From contig CM065682.1 of assembly GCA_017654935.2 (NCBI GenBank), positions 76,337,993 through 76,401,992 of the forward strand: a stretch of DNA of 64,000 nucleotides, in the 5' to 3' direction. Below the pieces are notes generated by a model. It saw only the letters and a program-made list of their open reading frames with translations, searched no databases and was not told the DNA's origin. The position numbers and the translations under genes are program-made. Within the stretch, counting starts at the first letter, position 1. Each line of letters opens with the position of its first letter. This stretch comes from Phymorhynchus buccinoides. Taxonomy: Eukaryota > Mollusca > Gastropoda > Neogastropoda > Raphitomidae. This document shows positions 41,604-55,224 of the stretch, piece by piece.

Positions 41604-43406
41604 GTAGGTCCCTTTTGGCATGATCTTCCTGGCGTTTCACAGGTCAATGTCCTGAAATGCAGATTTTTTAATTGCCTGGAGGCCACATTCGTCATTGATT
41701 TATATGAAATTTTAAAAGCAAAAAAAAATTCATGTATTTCATTAACGTTTTGTCTGTATTTCCTCCTGCATGTGGTAGAATATAAAAATGAATTATCTAG
41801 ATAATATTCACATGCTTTTCACCATAACTTTATATTTTAGGATTGTTTGAAGTTCCCAAGTCTCTTTGAACTAGCGGCTCCTGGACCACTGCCTTGCGGA
41901 TTTTAGAAATTTCCCAGGAGCTAACCCATGACTTTGGCTCCAAGTTCTTGTCACTCTATCACTTCCAGTCATTTGCTAACTGTGTTGTAGGTAACTTTTG
42001 GCTCCAATGTATTGTCACTGTCTATCGCTACTGTTAAGTACGTTTTGGTTGGCTTCCAAGTCATCTGTCTACCCTGGGGGGGGCGTGCTATGGTAGGTAA
42101 CCTTGGTTCCAAGTTTGTCCCACGTCAGTGCTACTGGTAGGTAACTGTTGCTCCCAGTTTGGCACGCTTCGTACTGGTAGGTAACTTAGGCTCCAAGTTT
42201 GTCACCGTCAGTTGCTACTTGGTAGGTACGGAGAGCCACACACTCACACTACACACAAACCACTGACCATGCCACACTACACACACACGTCACACATGGG
42301 TCGTAACCAAGGGGTCTAAAAGAGATGTGGTTTGTGCACAGGTGTTTAGTGGACCTCCCTTTTATAAGACCTGTTCTCAAAATCTGCCAAATGTAAGTCT
42401 TTAAGAGGTGGTTTTATTACTCCTGCAAAGAAGAGTGCACAAATCTTATTTATGAAAAAAAAAAATGTAAAAAAATTATGTTTCAGGGAAGTACCAATAT
42501 TTTATGGACATAAGGAGATTACTTTTTGTCCCAGGCTGCAGAGGCCCCTGCGCCTTATATGTCGACTGCTAATTAAGTATAAACAGAGTAACATAATCGT
42601 ATTTTGGGTAATTTTGAGGGTGTGCGTTTTATAATGAAGTCTACCTTATAAAATACATGGTCTATGGGGAGGAAGCCTTATAATGGAGGTTCTACTGTAC
42701 TGGTTGGCTGTTAGGGGAGAACAACAACCAACTATCCATCTGTTGAGGTCTACCAGGTTGGTGTCCAACCAGTGACATGGCCCTGGAAGCCTTCGCACAC
42801 ACGCATGCACGCGCACGCAACTGCGATCTCCCGCTGCATACGCGCACAAGACACAACCCCTAACCCACACACTATATACACATATACACACACACACACC
42901 TTTACACACACACACTGGTAGCTTTTTTAGCAGTAAAGCGTGAATGACTTGGTAAGTGAAACAAGGTTGGGTGGGGTGGGGGGTTTGGGTGGGGGTGCGA
43001 TTTTTTTATTTTTAAAGAGCTGAGTGACTGTGAGTTCTGCTTCACTATACTCAAGGGTATAAAGGCACAGCCCTTTCCTTTCCTTTAGCTAGTCCTTGGT
43101 TTTGATCGACAGCAAGGTTTTAACAATATATCAGATAATTTTAAATGGCCCTCTACCGGGGTGTTTGCTGTTCTTCTTTTCATCCTCACACACTACACGT
43201 TGTAAGCAGGTGTCTAGAGGAAGTGTTTGTCGTGCCAGGGGACACACTACAACCAGAATTTCCACTTTGTGGCTACCCAGTGTGTTCAACCATTTGCATG
43301 GCCCTGGTGCCTTCTCACACACACACGTCACACACATCACATCATCACACATACACTGACATGGTGTCAAGCAATGGTCTAGAGAGAAGTGTTTTTCCTG
43401 TGCCAG

Positions 43407-43582
43407 GGGACAACAACAACACCCAGATCCCCTTTGCGACAGCGGCTACCAGGTGTCCAACCAGTTCCTTTCCCTGGAGTCGCGACACTTGCCTCAGCCC
43501 CACCTAAGGGACCGTTCCCCGTGCTGGGCTATACTCAGAGGATTCTCCAATGGCTAGTACGTCTCGGATCGTCTTCTACAAG
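43407..43582 (+). pseudogene. NPLOC4: NPL4 exon e10, copy B, error-rich
   Basis: Starts after ctgtgccag with ggggacaacaacaacaccca and ends gtcttctacaag|ggtcag. About 15 extra bases. Upstream edge copies are visible at about 42715 and 43235. Confidence 0.7.
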
Positions 43583-45550
43583 GGTCAGAGCCAGTTTTCG
43601 CATTTTGCATTGATGTTTGTAGCCTTTCTGTCGAACTCGTTCTACGACGCGTTCATTGGAAACTCCCTTTGCAAGACCTTCGAAAATTCATCCAAACTGA
43701 GGTCTATATAACAGGACATGCCTCTAGCAGGGGTGAGGTAATTTTAATCTTAAAGAGGGCAATGTCCTCGGAGAAGTAGGTTCTTTTGTGGGATGGAGTC
43801 TCTACTAATGGCTAGTCTTAAAAGTGGAGGTCCACTTGTACCTATTCTCGGAAACTCCACTCAGCGCCAACATCTCCCCTTGGCATCTCCCGCCCAGGCT
43901 CTAGGACCTTCGCCGTTTTGACGGTTTAATTCTAAGAACCAGCAAAAGTGATGTGTTCCGTCCTCTGAAAAAGGGGCTGTCTTTCTTGGTGATCTCTGAC
44001 GTTGTTTTCTTGCAAATAATTCGGCCGGTTCAGGGTCCATCCTCGACCGTTCGTTGTGGTGGGGGGCACCCTCGTGCTGCGAACGCGCTCTCGTTCCAGG
44101 TTGGGAGCAACCCGAAGTTCACAGAGACTCCTCTGGACTGGTAATGTACCTGTACCTACCATACCTAACCTTTAGTACAATACTGACTGTGTTGGTGGTG
44201 TCAGGTGCATAATGACAGCTATACAAATAGAATTATAAGCATAGCACTATGGTGTCACTTCTGCAAACGCGACCTTTTGTGTCACATTCTTCAAATAAAT
44301 GAGCCAATATAGTCATCATTGCAAAAATGCACTGTGGTAATTCACTGGAACGGCATCTGCTCTTCCGTGTGAAATCTGGATCTGGATCACGTTCGCCAAA
44401 CTCACATTCCGCCAGAGCTATAAATCATGACGTCATCTCAAAGAATTTCTCAAGTCTCACTTTGCTTGACGTCATTTCCGAAGACAAGTATGATCTTGAA
44501 AGAAATGTTACGTCTTGGTGAGATGCAATGGTTGGGGTGGATTCCGCTTGGGTACCTTCGCATGATCTGATATGCTACTTTTTCTTTGCGAAATATAATG
44601 CTGGAGTGCTCATATTGTATTGTACCCAGGAGGTAGGTGTAAATAGTCGATAGAGTTGCAGGCTTGTACTTAATTTGATATTTCCTAAAGCCACGCTTGT
44701 GGACGTTTCAGAGACGATAGAGTCTGTGACCTCTTTGTGACGATCCTTAACTCCTTTTTTCACCGCCACATCGTCGCTTTTTTTTACACCAAATGATTTA
44801 GCACCCATGTCATTAAACTCTTGAAATGAGGGTCTATTATTCAATTGATATTGTGTTCCTAATTTGGGCGAGTAAGGCTTGACCCTATAGACTCTGAATG
44901 TGTCACAGAGTAACTCGCACAATATTATGTGCATGATCAATCTTTCTGTATCCAAGTAAGTTTAACTTCATTCAACCTGGCCAACTTGGCCTTCCCTTTA
45001 CAACCGTTCAAGTACAATTGTACTCTTAAGCTTACATATGTTAGTCCATTTCACAATTTTCTCAACTTCCGCAGGAAGCGCATGCAAACCCAAACTGGTA
45101 CCATCATGAAGTGTTCCTGCTAACGGTTCCCTTAATAGATTTCAATCGCAATGAAATCACTTCCAGTCTATTTTTAGTGTACGCTAATGAATGCAAAATT
45201 GAGTCACATAACCCACCCTACTCTTATTCGTGTCCATGCCTTTATAAAAAAATCTGCGAATAAAAATTTTTTACTTTGGAGTTATAACATATATTATATC
45301 TAGAATTTTATAATTATACACAATACCGCAAACTTTTCAAAACTGTGGGTTAAGCTTATTTTTTTAAATAATTTTTATGTAATGATGCAAACCTGCCTAG
45401 TGTTTGAACGTTTGTGCGTGGCATGTACGCTTATGGCGTAGAAACTTAGTGGTTGAGAGAGTTAATGGAATTATTTTGCTCACAGATGGCTGGTGGTGGA
45501 AAGGGCTAAGTACGAAAACCTGACTCTGGTGGTGGTGGTGGTGGTTTCAG

Positions 45551-45743
45551 GGCAAGGAACACTAATGCGGCAACGAGGTGACCCATACCCTGGCCCGCCA
45601 CCTGCCCTGCGTGTAGTACCTGCTGGTGGACAATGCCCTCGCATTCCCCTCGGACTTCCAGTCACACTCCTTCAAGACCCCCGACCTAGCTTGCAACAAC
45701 TTTCCCCGCCAGAGAACAGAGAGTCAGATGGGTTACGGCGCAG
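45551..45743 (+). pseudogene. NPLOC4: NPL4 exon e11, copy B, error-rich
   Basis: ggtggtttcag|ggcaaggaac...gaggtgacccataccctggc...cgcattcccctcggacttcc...gcgcag|gtatt. 19 extra bases. Followed by the 3' edge array with donors to about 46640. Confidence 0.7.
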
Positions 45744-47620
45744 GTATTTGTCTCCAGTTATGCTCAGCTCGTTCCTACATACAACAACGGAAAAGCAGAT
45801 TGGGGTGAGGCGCAGGTAGTTTTGTCCTCCATGTTAGCTCAGGGTTCCTAAAACAGCAATGGGAGTAACAGATGGTGGGCATGCGCAGGTAGTTGTCTCC
45901 ATGTTATGCTCAGGGTTCCTACACAGTGGAGCAGATGGGGGAGGCGCAATGGTATTTTGTCTCCAATTTATGCTCGGTGGTTCCTACACAGGGAGCAGAT
46001 GGGGGAGGGCGCCGTATTTGTTCTCCATGTTATGCTCAGTGGTTCCTACACAGGGAGCAGATGGGGGAGGCGCAGGTAGTTTTGTCTCCATGTTATTCTC
46101 AGGGTCCTACACAGGGAGCGAGATGGGGGAGCGCCCTGGTAGTCTTGTCCTCTTCATGTTAGGCTCATGTTTCCTACACAGGGCGCAGTATGGGTGAGGC
46201 CGCAGTGTAGTTTGTCTCCATGTTATGCTCAGTGGGTTCCTACTTACAGGGAGCAGATGGGGGAGTGCCTGCAGGTAGTTTGTCTCCCCATGTTATGCTC
46301 AGGGCTCTCTTACACGATGGTGCATCCATTGGTGGAGGTGCTCGTAGCTTTAGTCGTCCAATGCTGATTGCTTCAGGGTTACTACACCGGGAGCAGTATG
46401 GGGGAGGCCGCAGGTATTTTGTCTCCTGTTATGCTCAAGGGTATCACTACCCAGTGGAGCAGATGGGGAGGCGCAGGTAGTTTGTCTCCGTGTGTTATGC
46501 TCAAGGTTCCTTACACAGGGAGCAGATGGGGATGCGCAGTAAGTTTTGTCTCCATGTGTGATGCTCAGTGGTTCCTACACATTGAGCTAGATGGGGGAGG
46601 CGCAGGTAGTTTTGTCTCCTCTGTTATGCCTCAAGGGTTCCTGCAGGGTAACCTGGATAAATTTGACGGGCTTTTCCAGTGGCTTCAAAACAGCATAAGG
46701 CCACAAAGACTGGAATTTTCAATAATTGTCTGACCCAGCCGGTAACACTCATTGCCATCTCCTATCAGGGTCCTTGAACTCTTGAAATAAGTCCTGGAAA
46801 ATTGACACTGGGTCCTTTTCCAGTGGCTTGAAATTACAGCAAAGGCAAAAAAAAACCTGGAAGAGTCCTGGAATTTTCAAAATTGTCTGACCAACGTTCT
46901 TAACTCATATCGCATCCAACCGATTTTAGGACATGATTAAAAAAACCTCACAAATCAAACTCCTCAAGCCATATCACACAAATCACTCCAGCCATACACA
47001 CATAATCACTCTCCAGCCATACTCACAAATCAACTTCCAGCCATGCACACTCACAAAGCACTGCATGAACAAATAGCGAAAATCGTAAAGAAGATTAAGG
47101 GCTCTTTATTACTTCAAGGTTTCAGTACCTAGGAAGTGGTTAAGGTGCAGTTGAGGGGTACATGCCGCGTTAATGAATGGACTTTTTGGAGCGGTGAAGT
47201 GCCTACAGTGCCCAATGCCTTGTGTTTCATAACTTTGGAGCGTGTGGTGCAAGTACATGCGTGTCTGAGTTAATGATGGACTTTGGAGCGTTGAAGTGCC
47301 TACATTGATCACAGAATGCCTTTGTGTTTTCAGGATCTTTGGAGCGGGTTCAGTAACATGCAGCATGTATAAATGAATGGACTTTGTGAGCGTTGAAGTG
47401 CCATACATTGCCCAATGCTCTTGGTTTCAGGACTGTTGGTAGCGTGTGCAGTACATGCAGCATTAATGATGAATGGACTTTGTGAGCTTGAAGTGCCTAC
47501 TTTGCCCTATTGCCTTGGTTTCAGGAACTTTGGATCGTGGTGCAGTACTGCTAGCAGTTAATGCAATTGGACTTTGAGCATTTTGTGAAGTGTCCTACTG
47601 CCCTAAATGCTTGGTTCATG

Positions 47621-47758
47621 GACTTGGGTGCGTTGGTGCAGTACATGCAAGCAGTTTTCACAGTCCCTCCCAGTTCCTCGCCCTCACCCGGCCACATGTC
47701 TCAGACTTCCCCTGCTACTCTTTCTCTTGGCACCTCGAGATCCATCCCCGTCACAGGG
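47621..47758 (+). pseudogene. NPLOC4: NPL4 exon e12, copy B, error-rich
   Basis: gacttgggtgcgttggtgca...tctcagacttcccctgctac...catccccgtcacagg|ggtagg. The acceptor reads ttcatg instead of ttcag. Upstream 90-bp units (about 47150-47620) are garbled too. Confidence 0.65.
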
Positions 47759-48628
47759 GTAGGTACCCCCACTGCCCACACCCCACTTTTATATCGGTTG
47801 TCAGACTTTCCTGGTAACAAGATTTTCCTTCGATTCTCTTGAATTTTTAACCAGAAAAAGGAATTCCTTTTTTTTTTAAATTTAGTCAAGACAAGATCTT
47901 TGTGTTCTACTGTATTTTTCAAACACTTTGAAATAAGCTTTGTAGAAAATGTGACAACATTACATTCATTTAGTAAGAAGGTTCTCCTCTGCAGGACAGC
48001 GGCCACGTGGGAATGATCTGGGACCCCTCAGGCATTTCATGTTTTTTTCAGGTTTTAGTTGCACTACCAAGGAGGTTAGGGAAAAGTATATAATCACGGG
48101 ATGTGGTAGAATGAGGAATGGAAAAGGAATGGAGTGAGGGAAAAAGGTTCCAAAGTCAAGACACGTCGACTTGAAGTTCGTAGACGGGGAAAATTCGAAC
48201 TGGCAGCTCATAAGGTCCTGAGGACTGGGGACCTATACGAGTAATCTGATCCTTCGCACTTATGGAAGTAAATTACCAATGGCAAGTCTAAAGTTCGTAA
48301 GAATAGGGGAAATCCCCGTGCCTGGTATGACTAAAAATATTAGCTAGGTTTCTCTAAAGGTCCGATCCCCGCCCCCCCCCCCCCCCAAAAAAAAAGGGAT
48401 TGCACTGCAGTTGTGCATGTGATGCACTCTCAGGTGGGAGCATCCAGAATTTCCCCCAAGTCTCATGGACTCAGTATATACCCAATACAAACCACTAAAT
48501 GAAAAAGTGCGGTATCACAGTGGCCAGAGGTAACAGCATTTGTGCCTTCGTAAGTATATACAGTAAACCCGAAGTCTTGAACCTGCGTATCAGGGGATTT
48601 TTCCATCTCACTCAAATTTGAAGACTGT

Positions 48629-49128
48629 NNNNNNNNNNNNNNNNNNNNNNNNNNNNNNNNNNNNNNNNNNNNNNNNNNNNNNNNNNNNNNNNNNNNNNNN
48701 NNNNNNNNNNNNNNNNNNNNNNNNNNNNNNNNNNNNNNNNNNNNNNNNNNNNNNNNNNNNNNNNNNNNNNNNNNNNNNNNNNNNNNNNNNNNNNNNNNNN
48801 NNNNNNNNNNNNNNNNNNNNNNNNNNNNNNNNNNNNNNNNNNNNNNNNNNNNNNNNNNNNNNNNNNNNNNNNNNNNNNNNNNNNNNNNNNNNNNNNNNNN
48901 NNNNNNNNNNNNNNNNNNNNNNNNNNNNNNNNNNNNNNNNNNNNNNNNNNNNNNNNNNNNNNNNNNNNNNNNNNNNNNNNNNNNNNNNNNNNNNNNNNNN
49001 NNNNNNNNNNNNNNNNNNNNNNNNNNNNNNNNNNNNNNNNNNNNNNNNNNNNNNNNNNNNNNNNNNNNNNNNNNNNNNNNNNNNNNNNNNNNNNNNNNNN
49101 NNNNNNNNNNNNNNNNNNNNNNNNNNNN
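48629..49128. other. Assembly gap, 500 N
   Basis: Placeholder gap of exactly 500 N between contig B and contig C. Confidence 0.99.
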
Positions 49129-50503
49129 TTAACATTTCACCTTTCTCTGAAGATTCCATGCCTGATATCACAACAGTGAACACAAATCAGAGATAAAATA
49201 CACACCCAGTCGTATAGCAATCATTACGAAAATTAACCATTTCTGATTACCAAAGTTTGGTAAGCATAAGTCAAGCGAGTTTCCTTTGCACAGCTTTGTT
49301 AGGTTAAATGACTATGATTGACAGTGAGGGTCGTGTTTGGGGGATAATAGGCATTGTTCGGGAATAATTAAGGGGAGTAATTTCAAGGCGTGTGTGTGTG
49401 AATGTTCCCGCCTAACCGAGTGGGGACAAAAGGAAGCTACATTGGCTTAATAGTACAGTGGAACCTCCCTTATAACTTAATATAAGACCTTTAAAAAATC
49501 ATCAAAATGAGGTCTTATAAGTAAGGGAGGGGTCTTATAAGGGATAATTTTAATACAACTTAAAATTTATCAACCCAAAAAAGGAATGATTCCAGCAAAA
49601 AAAATAGTATAAGTGCATGGCTTTGTACATCGATTTCTCGGCAAATATGTAGATTTACACCCTCCTGCTCTATTTCTTGGTTCTTTCCGTGGTTAGGGTT
49701 AAGGTTAGGGATAGGGTTAGGGTTAGATGGTCTTTTCTTTTGCCACAAGCATCTTTTTTTTTGTCAAAATCATCTCTTTTTTTTTTTAGCATTAAATCGC
49801 TGCCTTTTAATACTTACAAAGAATGGCAATGTTCTCGGAGAAGTTAGGTCTTATGTGGGAGGGAGTGCTATAATGGGAGGTCTTATAAGGGAGGTTCCAG
49901 TGTAGCCGTCGCCTCGTGTGTTTGATTGGACGGACATGACAAAGAACACTGCGTCATTCTAAAATTGTTGTCATTTATATTTACGTCACATTTTGCAAAG
50001 TTCAATCAGTTTGTGACTGCTTGTAAATCACCCCTCATTTCTCTATAAAAAAAAATGTTTGCAAGTCGCTCACTTGCATCCTGGTTTATCTCTTTGATGC
50101 TGATCAAGGTAAATAACCAATTTTCATCCCCCCAAAAATAATAATCTTTTTTTAAATTTTTTTATCCTGATTTGTGTTCACAAATGCATGCCTTGCTCTT
50201 TGGTTTCAACTTGGTTGTATCATTTACGCATTGGACTGTAGAGGGGAAGTATTGGTTTTTTGATCTTGTTGGTTTTTTGCTCCTTTTGTTGCCTGCATTT
50301 TGCTCCTTTTGCTATTTTTGCTGTTTTGCTGTTTTTTTGTTTGTCTGTGTTGATAAAGGCGCATTCGCCGAAATATCCAGTAGTTTTCTTTTGTCTCTTG
50401 TGAAAAAAATAACGTCACTTTCTCCTTGTCTTGTAGTTGTTTGTTTGTTGTAATTTTCAGGAAGTTCTCTCCCCTTGTTTATTTTTTCCGAAAATCGTCT
50501 ATT
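49129..50503. mobile_element. Intron 1 DNA and e2-abutting transposon, copy C
   Basis: Begins at the same point as contig B. Transposon 49346-50503 with pogo-like MITE 49456-49902 and TTAGGG repeat at 49692. Ends 12 nt before e2. Confidence 0.7.
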
Positions 50504-50515
50504 CCTGCTGTGCAG

Positions 50516-50628
50516 GTCCAGACAGAGTTTGGCCTGGGAGACACAGGCTGGATGGTGTACACGGGCAGGGACTTCTCCACCTTCATTCGCAACAGCCGTG
50601 CCAAGAAGCTGGACGATTACAAACTCAA
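50516..50628 (+). CDS. NPLOC4: NPL4 exon e2, copy C (UBX-like domain, intact)
   Basis: 113 nt between gctgtgcag and gtaaga. Encodes VQTEFGLGDTGWMVYTGRDF then STFIRNSRAKKLDDYKL, matching the vertebrate stretch from VAKEFGFQNNGFSVYINRN to LNLLKIK in the ubiquitin-like N-terminal domain. Ends with AA of a Lys codon completed by e3. An upstream exon of about 30 codons with the start Met is not in the window. The pyrimidine tract (ccccttgtttattttttcc) belongs to the transposon end. Confidence 0.92.
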
Positions 50629-51771
50629 GTAAGACCGGGTTTTTTTTTTGGGGGGGGTTGTTTTTTGCGTTACCCTAAAGCTAAAAGACTCCAGGGATCA
50701 TTCGCAACAGCCGTGCCAAGAAGCTGGACAATTACAAACTCAAGTAAGAGGGTTTGTTTTTTGTTTGTTTGCGTACCCTGGCTAGAAAGACTCCAGGGAT
50801 CATCCCAACAGCCACGCCAAGAAGCTGGGCGATTTTTGTTTGTTTGTTTGCGTACCCTGGCTAAAAGACTCCAGGGATCATCCCAAACAGCCGCGCCAAG
50901 AAGCTGGACAATTACAAACTCAAGTAAGAGGTTGTTTTTGTGTGTGTTTTTTGCGTACCGTGGCTAAAAGACTCCAGGGATCATCCCAACAGCCACGCCA
51001 AGAAGCTGGGCAATTTTTGTTTGTTTGCGTACCCTGGCTAAAAGACTCCAGGGATCATTTGCAACAGCCGTGCCAAGAAGCTGGACGATTACAAACTCAA
51101 GTAAGAGGGTTGTGACTTTTTGTTTGTTTGGCGTACCCTGGCTAAAAGACTCCAGGGATCATTTGCAACAGCCGTGCCAAGAAGCTGGACGATTACAAAC
51201 TCAAGTAAGAGGGTTGGTTTTTTGTGTACCCTGGCTAAAAGAGACTCCATGGATCATCCCAACAGCCACGCCAAGAAGCTGGGTGATTTTTGTTTGTTTG
51301 TTTTCGTACCCTGGCTAAAAGAGTCCAGGGATCATCCCAACAAGCCGCGTCAAGAAAACTGGATGATTGCAAACTCCAAGTAAGAGGGTTTTGTTTTTGT
51401 TTGCGTACCCTGGCTAAAAAGACTCCAGGGATCATCCCAACAGTCACAGCAAGAAGCTGGACGATTAACAAACTCAAGTAAGTGGGTGTGTTTTTTTGCG
51501 TACCCTGGCTAAAGACTCCAGGGATCATTCCCAACATCCGCGCCAAGAAGCTGGATGATTACAAACTCAGTTAAGTGTCGTTTTTGTTGTTATTTGTTTG
51601 TTTTCGTACCCTGGCTAAAAAAGACTCCAGGGATCATCCCAACAGCCGTGCCAAGAAGCTGGACGATTACAAACTCAAGTAAGAGGGGTTTTTTGTTTGT
51701 TTGCGTACCCTGGCTAAAAGACTCCAGGGATCATTCGCAACAGCCGCGACAAGAAGCTGGACGATTAATAC
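50629..51771 (+). repeat. Twelve copies of e2 3' edge joined to SINE fragments, copy C
   Basis: Same units, order and joint (CAACAGCCG) as 25043-26174, with private small indels. Confidence 0.92.
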
Positions 51772-51775
51772 TTAA

Positions 51776-53302
51776 CTCTTTCAATCCTGCAGACCAGTTT
51801 CAAGGCTTAATTCCTTTCAATCCTGGAGAACGGAAAACCGTTCTGGAAGAAATAACTCCTTTCAATCCGAGAGACCGGTATTCCGGGATCGTACTTTGGA
51901 CTTCCCGCAATTCGCGTCATCAAAGTATGTCATTTACCCTTGACCCAGCCCTAACGGGACTGTTTATGAATGAAATGTGATGCCAGACCCCCCAGCCGTT
52001 TACCCTTCCCTTTCCCCCACCCCCTCCTCCTTCCAGCTCTGTGGGAAAGGGGTCGTTTTGAATGAATGCGTGTAGTAGGTGTGTGTACTGTGCACGGGGT
52101 GGCATTTTTTCTTGGCAGTGAAAATGGAAGGTTGGAGAAAATTCTGATTCTGACCAATTTGAACAGAAGAAGAGTGAGTTTAGTTCGTGGCAGCTATTGA
52201 AGCGCATATACATAGGTGGTGATGATGCTAGTGGTGAGGATTAGATTATCAAAACTTACCTTTGTTCTACATTCGACCGAGTTTTGAGTGGATTAGGGGG
52301 AATTATGTCACAGCAAAACCGAAACTAGGACGGAATTCAAACATCGATCAGGGCCTGTGTGTGTGTTAGACACATCAATGAAAGCGCTAGATTATTTTCA
52401 GTTATATTATTCTGATGAAGTGTTCAGTTCTCTGCTAGAATATACCAACAATAACACCTAAAAAAAACGCACCGAGGAGCCAGAGAAAAACAAAGGTGTA
52501 GGTGACAAGCACACCTGTGTGTTGTGCACGGCACAACACCCCAAGTACAAGCATGCACACACTGGTGTCAGCTATACCGACACCCCTTCAAAAAGTGTCA
52601 AACTACAATGATGTGTGAAAAGTGTGTATCTGTGCTGCAAACAGCGTCATAGTGACTGCTTCAAGGTGTATCACACACGTGTCACAGATGTGTGACATGT
52701 GATGTGATGACTGTGACAGGGGTACATACATGCGTAGATAGGGAACGTGAAAATATCTGTGTAAAAAAAAAGTGTGCAAAATAGTGTGGTGCTTGTTCTC
52801 TATATATTTGTGTTGTATCCATACATAATCGTCAAAACAGACAATAAACTGTTGATGTGTTGGGGACAATTATGGTGACAATGGTGACACTTATCCATGG
52901 AGTAATGACAAGCACAATGCATGGGGATGTACAGGAGGCATCGCTTGGTGAGTGCGTGCATGAAATATACAATTTGCTTGAAAAACACTGACCTGCATGT
53001 ATGGCATGATGGTATGTTTTATGTTAAATTGTAAACTTACCTGTTTTACACCTGTGTGTCATCTGTCAAAGTGTCATGTCACCATAATGTGTCAACATGG
53101 TCACAAACAGCTTCTCACATCAAATCCCTACACAACGGTATATGACATTCTTAGGTTCGTGTAATGTGGGTTACTGCCGTAAGTCTCTAAAATAAGTACC
53201 CCATTATCACATTTTTAATCCAGGAATGAAGGGAATAGATAGATAATAGAAACATAGGAATGAGGGGAAGTAACAGTTAGTGTAAAGCAAGGAATGAAAG
53301 AG
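51776..53302 (+). mobile_element. Internally deleted piggyBac element, copy C
   Basis: TTAA at 51772-51775 and 53303-53306, same insertion in the last e2 edge copy. Transposase pieces at about 52370-52465 and 52470-52700. Confidence 0.78.
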
Positions 53303-53393
53303 TTAAGTAAGAGGGGTTTGGGGGGTTATTTTTGCATACCCTGGCTTAAAGACTCCAGGGATCAGCCCAACAGCCGAAGCACTTGAACACTAT

Positions 53394-54108
53394 CAGAGAT
53401 GAGATTTTTTTTTTTTTTTTCTTTTTTTCCCTCCAATTTTTTTTTTTTCTTCCTTTTTGATGGCCCAAGGGTCATTTTTGAGATCAGTGTAAATCCATTG
53501 AGAAAATTGAGGGGTAGGGGTAGGGGTGTTAGGTTTTGTGTTTGAATCGTAAATGCGGCAAGAAGTTCTTGATTGGTTCATTCTCAAATGGACATTTCAG
53601 GTTACTGCTTGGGGCAGCCAAGACTGCTCTGTTTATCATTACTTTGCAGTTTGCAAAGCTTGAAGCGGAAATGTTTTCCATTTGTTGATGAAACCTACAC
53701 CGGGCCACAGACCTGGCTTCTTTTTTCCTCCTTTTTGGTTTTCTGAGAATCTCATCTCTGAAGATGAGATTTGTCCTCCAATTGGAGGATTTCCTCCATT
53801 TTGATGGCCCCAGGGGTCATTTTTGAGACCAGTGTAAATCCATTGAGAAAATTGGGGGGTAGGGGTAGGGGTGTTAGGTTTTGTGTGGAATCGTAAGTTT
53901 GATATTTTGTTCTCGATTGGTTCATTCTCAAATGGACATTTCCGGTTACTGCTTGGGGCAGCCAAGACTGCTCTGTTTATCATTACTCTGCAGTTTGCAG
54001 AACTGAAAACGGAAGTTGTTATCCATTTGCTGATGTAGCCTACACCGGGCCCCGGACCCCCCGGCTTCTTTTTTCCTCCTTTTTGGTTTTCTGACAATCT
54101 CATCTCTG
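53394..54108. mobile_element. CAGAGATGAGATT MITE in tandem, copy C
   Basis: Same pair as 27789-28475. Confidence 0.7.
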
Positions 54109-54162
54109 GGCCCCTGCAGCCCTGTGAATCATGTGGGATAAGTATGCTCCAGATTGTTCAAA

Positions 54163-54886
54163 CGATGACGATGATGATGACGATGACGATAATGATGATG
54201 ATAACGATAATGATGACGATAACGATAATGATAACGATGATAACGATGACGATAATGATGACGATAACGATAATGACCATAACGATAATGATGACGATAA
54301 CGATAATGATAACGATAATGATGACGATAACGATAATGATAACGATGATAACGATGACGATAGCGATAATGACCATAACGATAATGATGATGATGATAAC
54401 GATAATGATGACGATAACGATAATGATAACGATGATGACGATAACGATGATAATGATGATAACGATAATGATGACGTAATTCGGATAACGATAATGATGA
54501 CGATGACAATAATGATAACGATAATGATGATGATAACGATAATGATGACGATAATGATGACGATAACGATAATGATAACGATGATGACGATAACGATGAC
54601 GATAGCGATAATGACCATAACGATAACGATGATGACGATAATGATAACGATAATGATGACGATATTCGGATAACGATAATGATGACGATGACAATAATGA
54701 TAACGATAAGGATGACAATAACGATAATGATGACAATAACGATAATGATGATGACAATAACGATAATGATGATGATAACGATAATGATGACAATAACGAT
54801 AGCGATGACTAATAATGATGATGATAACGATAATGATGACAATAATGATAGCGATGACAATGATGATAACGATAATGATGACGATG
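54163..54886. repeat. GATAAY/GATGAC satellite before e3, copy C
   Basis: Same type and length class as 28529-29250, with a different order of words. Confidence 0.97.
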
Positions 54887-54898
54887 GCCGTGGCGCAG

Positions 54899-55170
54899 GC
54901 ACGGAGACATGCTGTACATGAAGCTGGAGGAGCGGGCCGGGGCGCAGAGCAGCGCCATGGAGACGGACGGGGCCGAGGCGGCATCCACCTCCTTCGCAGG
55001 TGCTGGGGGTGCGGCCGACTGCAGCAGCGCCCCCTCCCCGCCCTTCCACCCCGCCTCCACCACCACCACCACCTCCTCCTTGGACAGGCGGTGAGGAGAA
55101 GGAGGACGAGGTGGACCTCATCCTCAGCAAGCAGGACGGAAAGATCTACGAGGGACAGGAATGAACAGTT
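54899..55170 (+). CDS. NPLOC4: NPL4 exon e3, copy C (two single-base insertions)
   Basis: 272 nt. Reads K-HGDMLYMKLEERAG and the Ala/Ser/Thr-rich linker, then an extra A in ccttggAcagg and an extra G in atctacGaggg break the frame relative to EDEVDLILSKQDGKIYRD. B lacks both extras, so these are likely errors. The acidic EDEVD and SKQDGKIYR motif is shared with vertebrate NPL4 (DEIDQYLSKQDGKIYR). Confidence 0.85.
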
Positions 55171-55224
55171 GTGAGTTGCACTTTGCAGTCTCTTATGTGT
55201 GTGCGTGTGTGTTGTTGTTGTTGT

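Larger units (their letters stand above)
24927..47758 (+). other. NPLOC4: NPL4 gene, copy B, exons e2 to e12
   Basis: Exons e2 to e8 are in clear sequence (e2 and e3 with small breaks); e9 to e12 lie in indel-rich sequence after about 41.0 kb; e13 is not reached because the contig ends at the position matching 17900 of copy A. Intron elements and their insertion sites are the same as in A and C, so this is the same locus or a very young copy. Confidence 0.85.
41030..48628. other. Indel-rich end of contig B
   Basis: Up to about 41.0 kb copy B follows copy A almost base for base; beyond it small insertions and deletions occur every few tens of bases in exons, introns and repeats alike, for example e9 is 154 nt instead of 127, e10 176 instead of 161, e11 193 instead of 174. 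The even spread over coding and non-coding DNA points to unpolished long-read sequence, not to decay of a gene. Confidence 0.85.
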
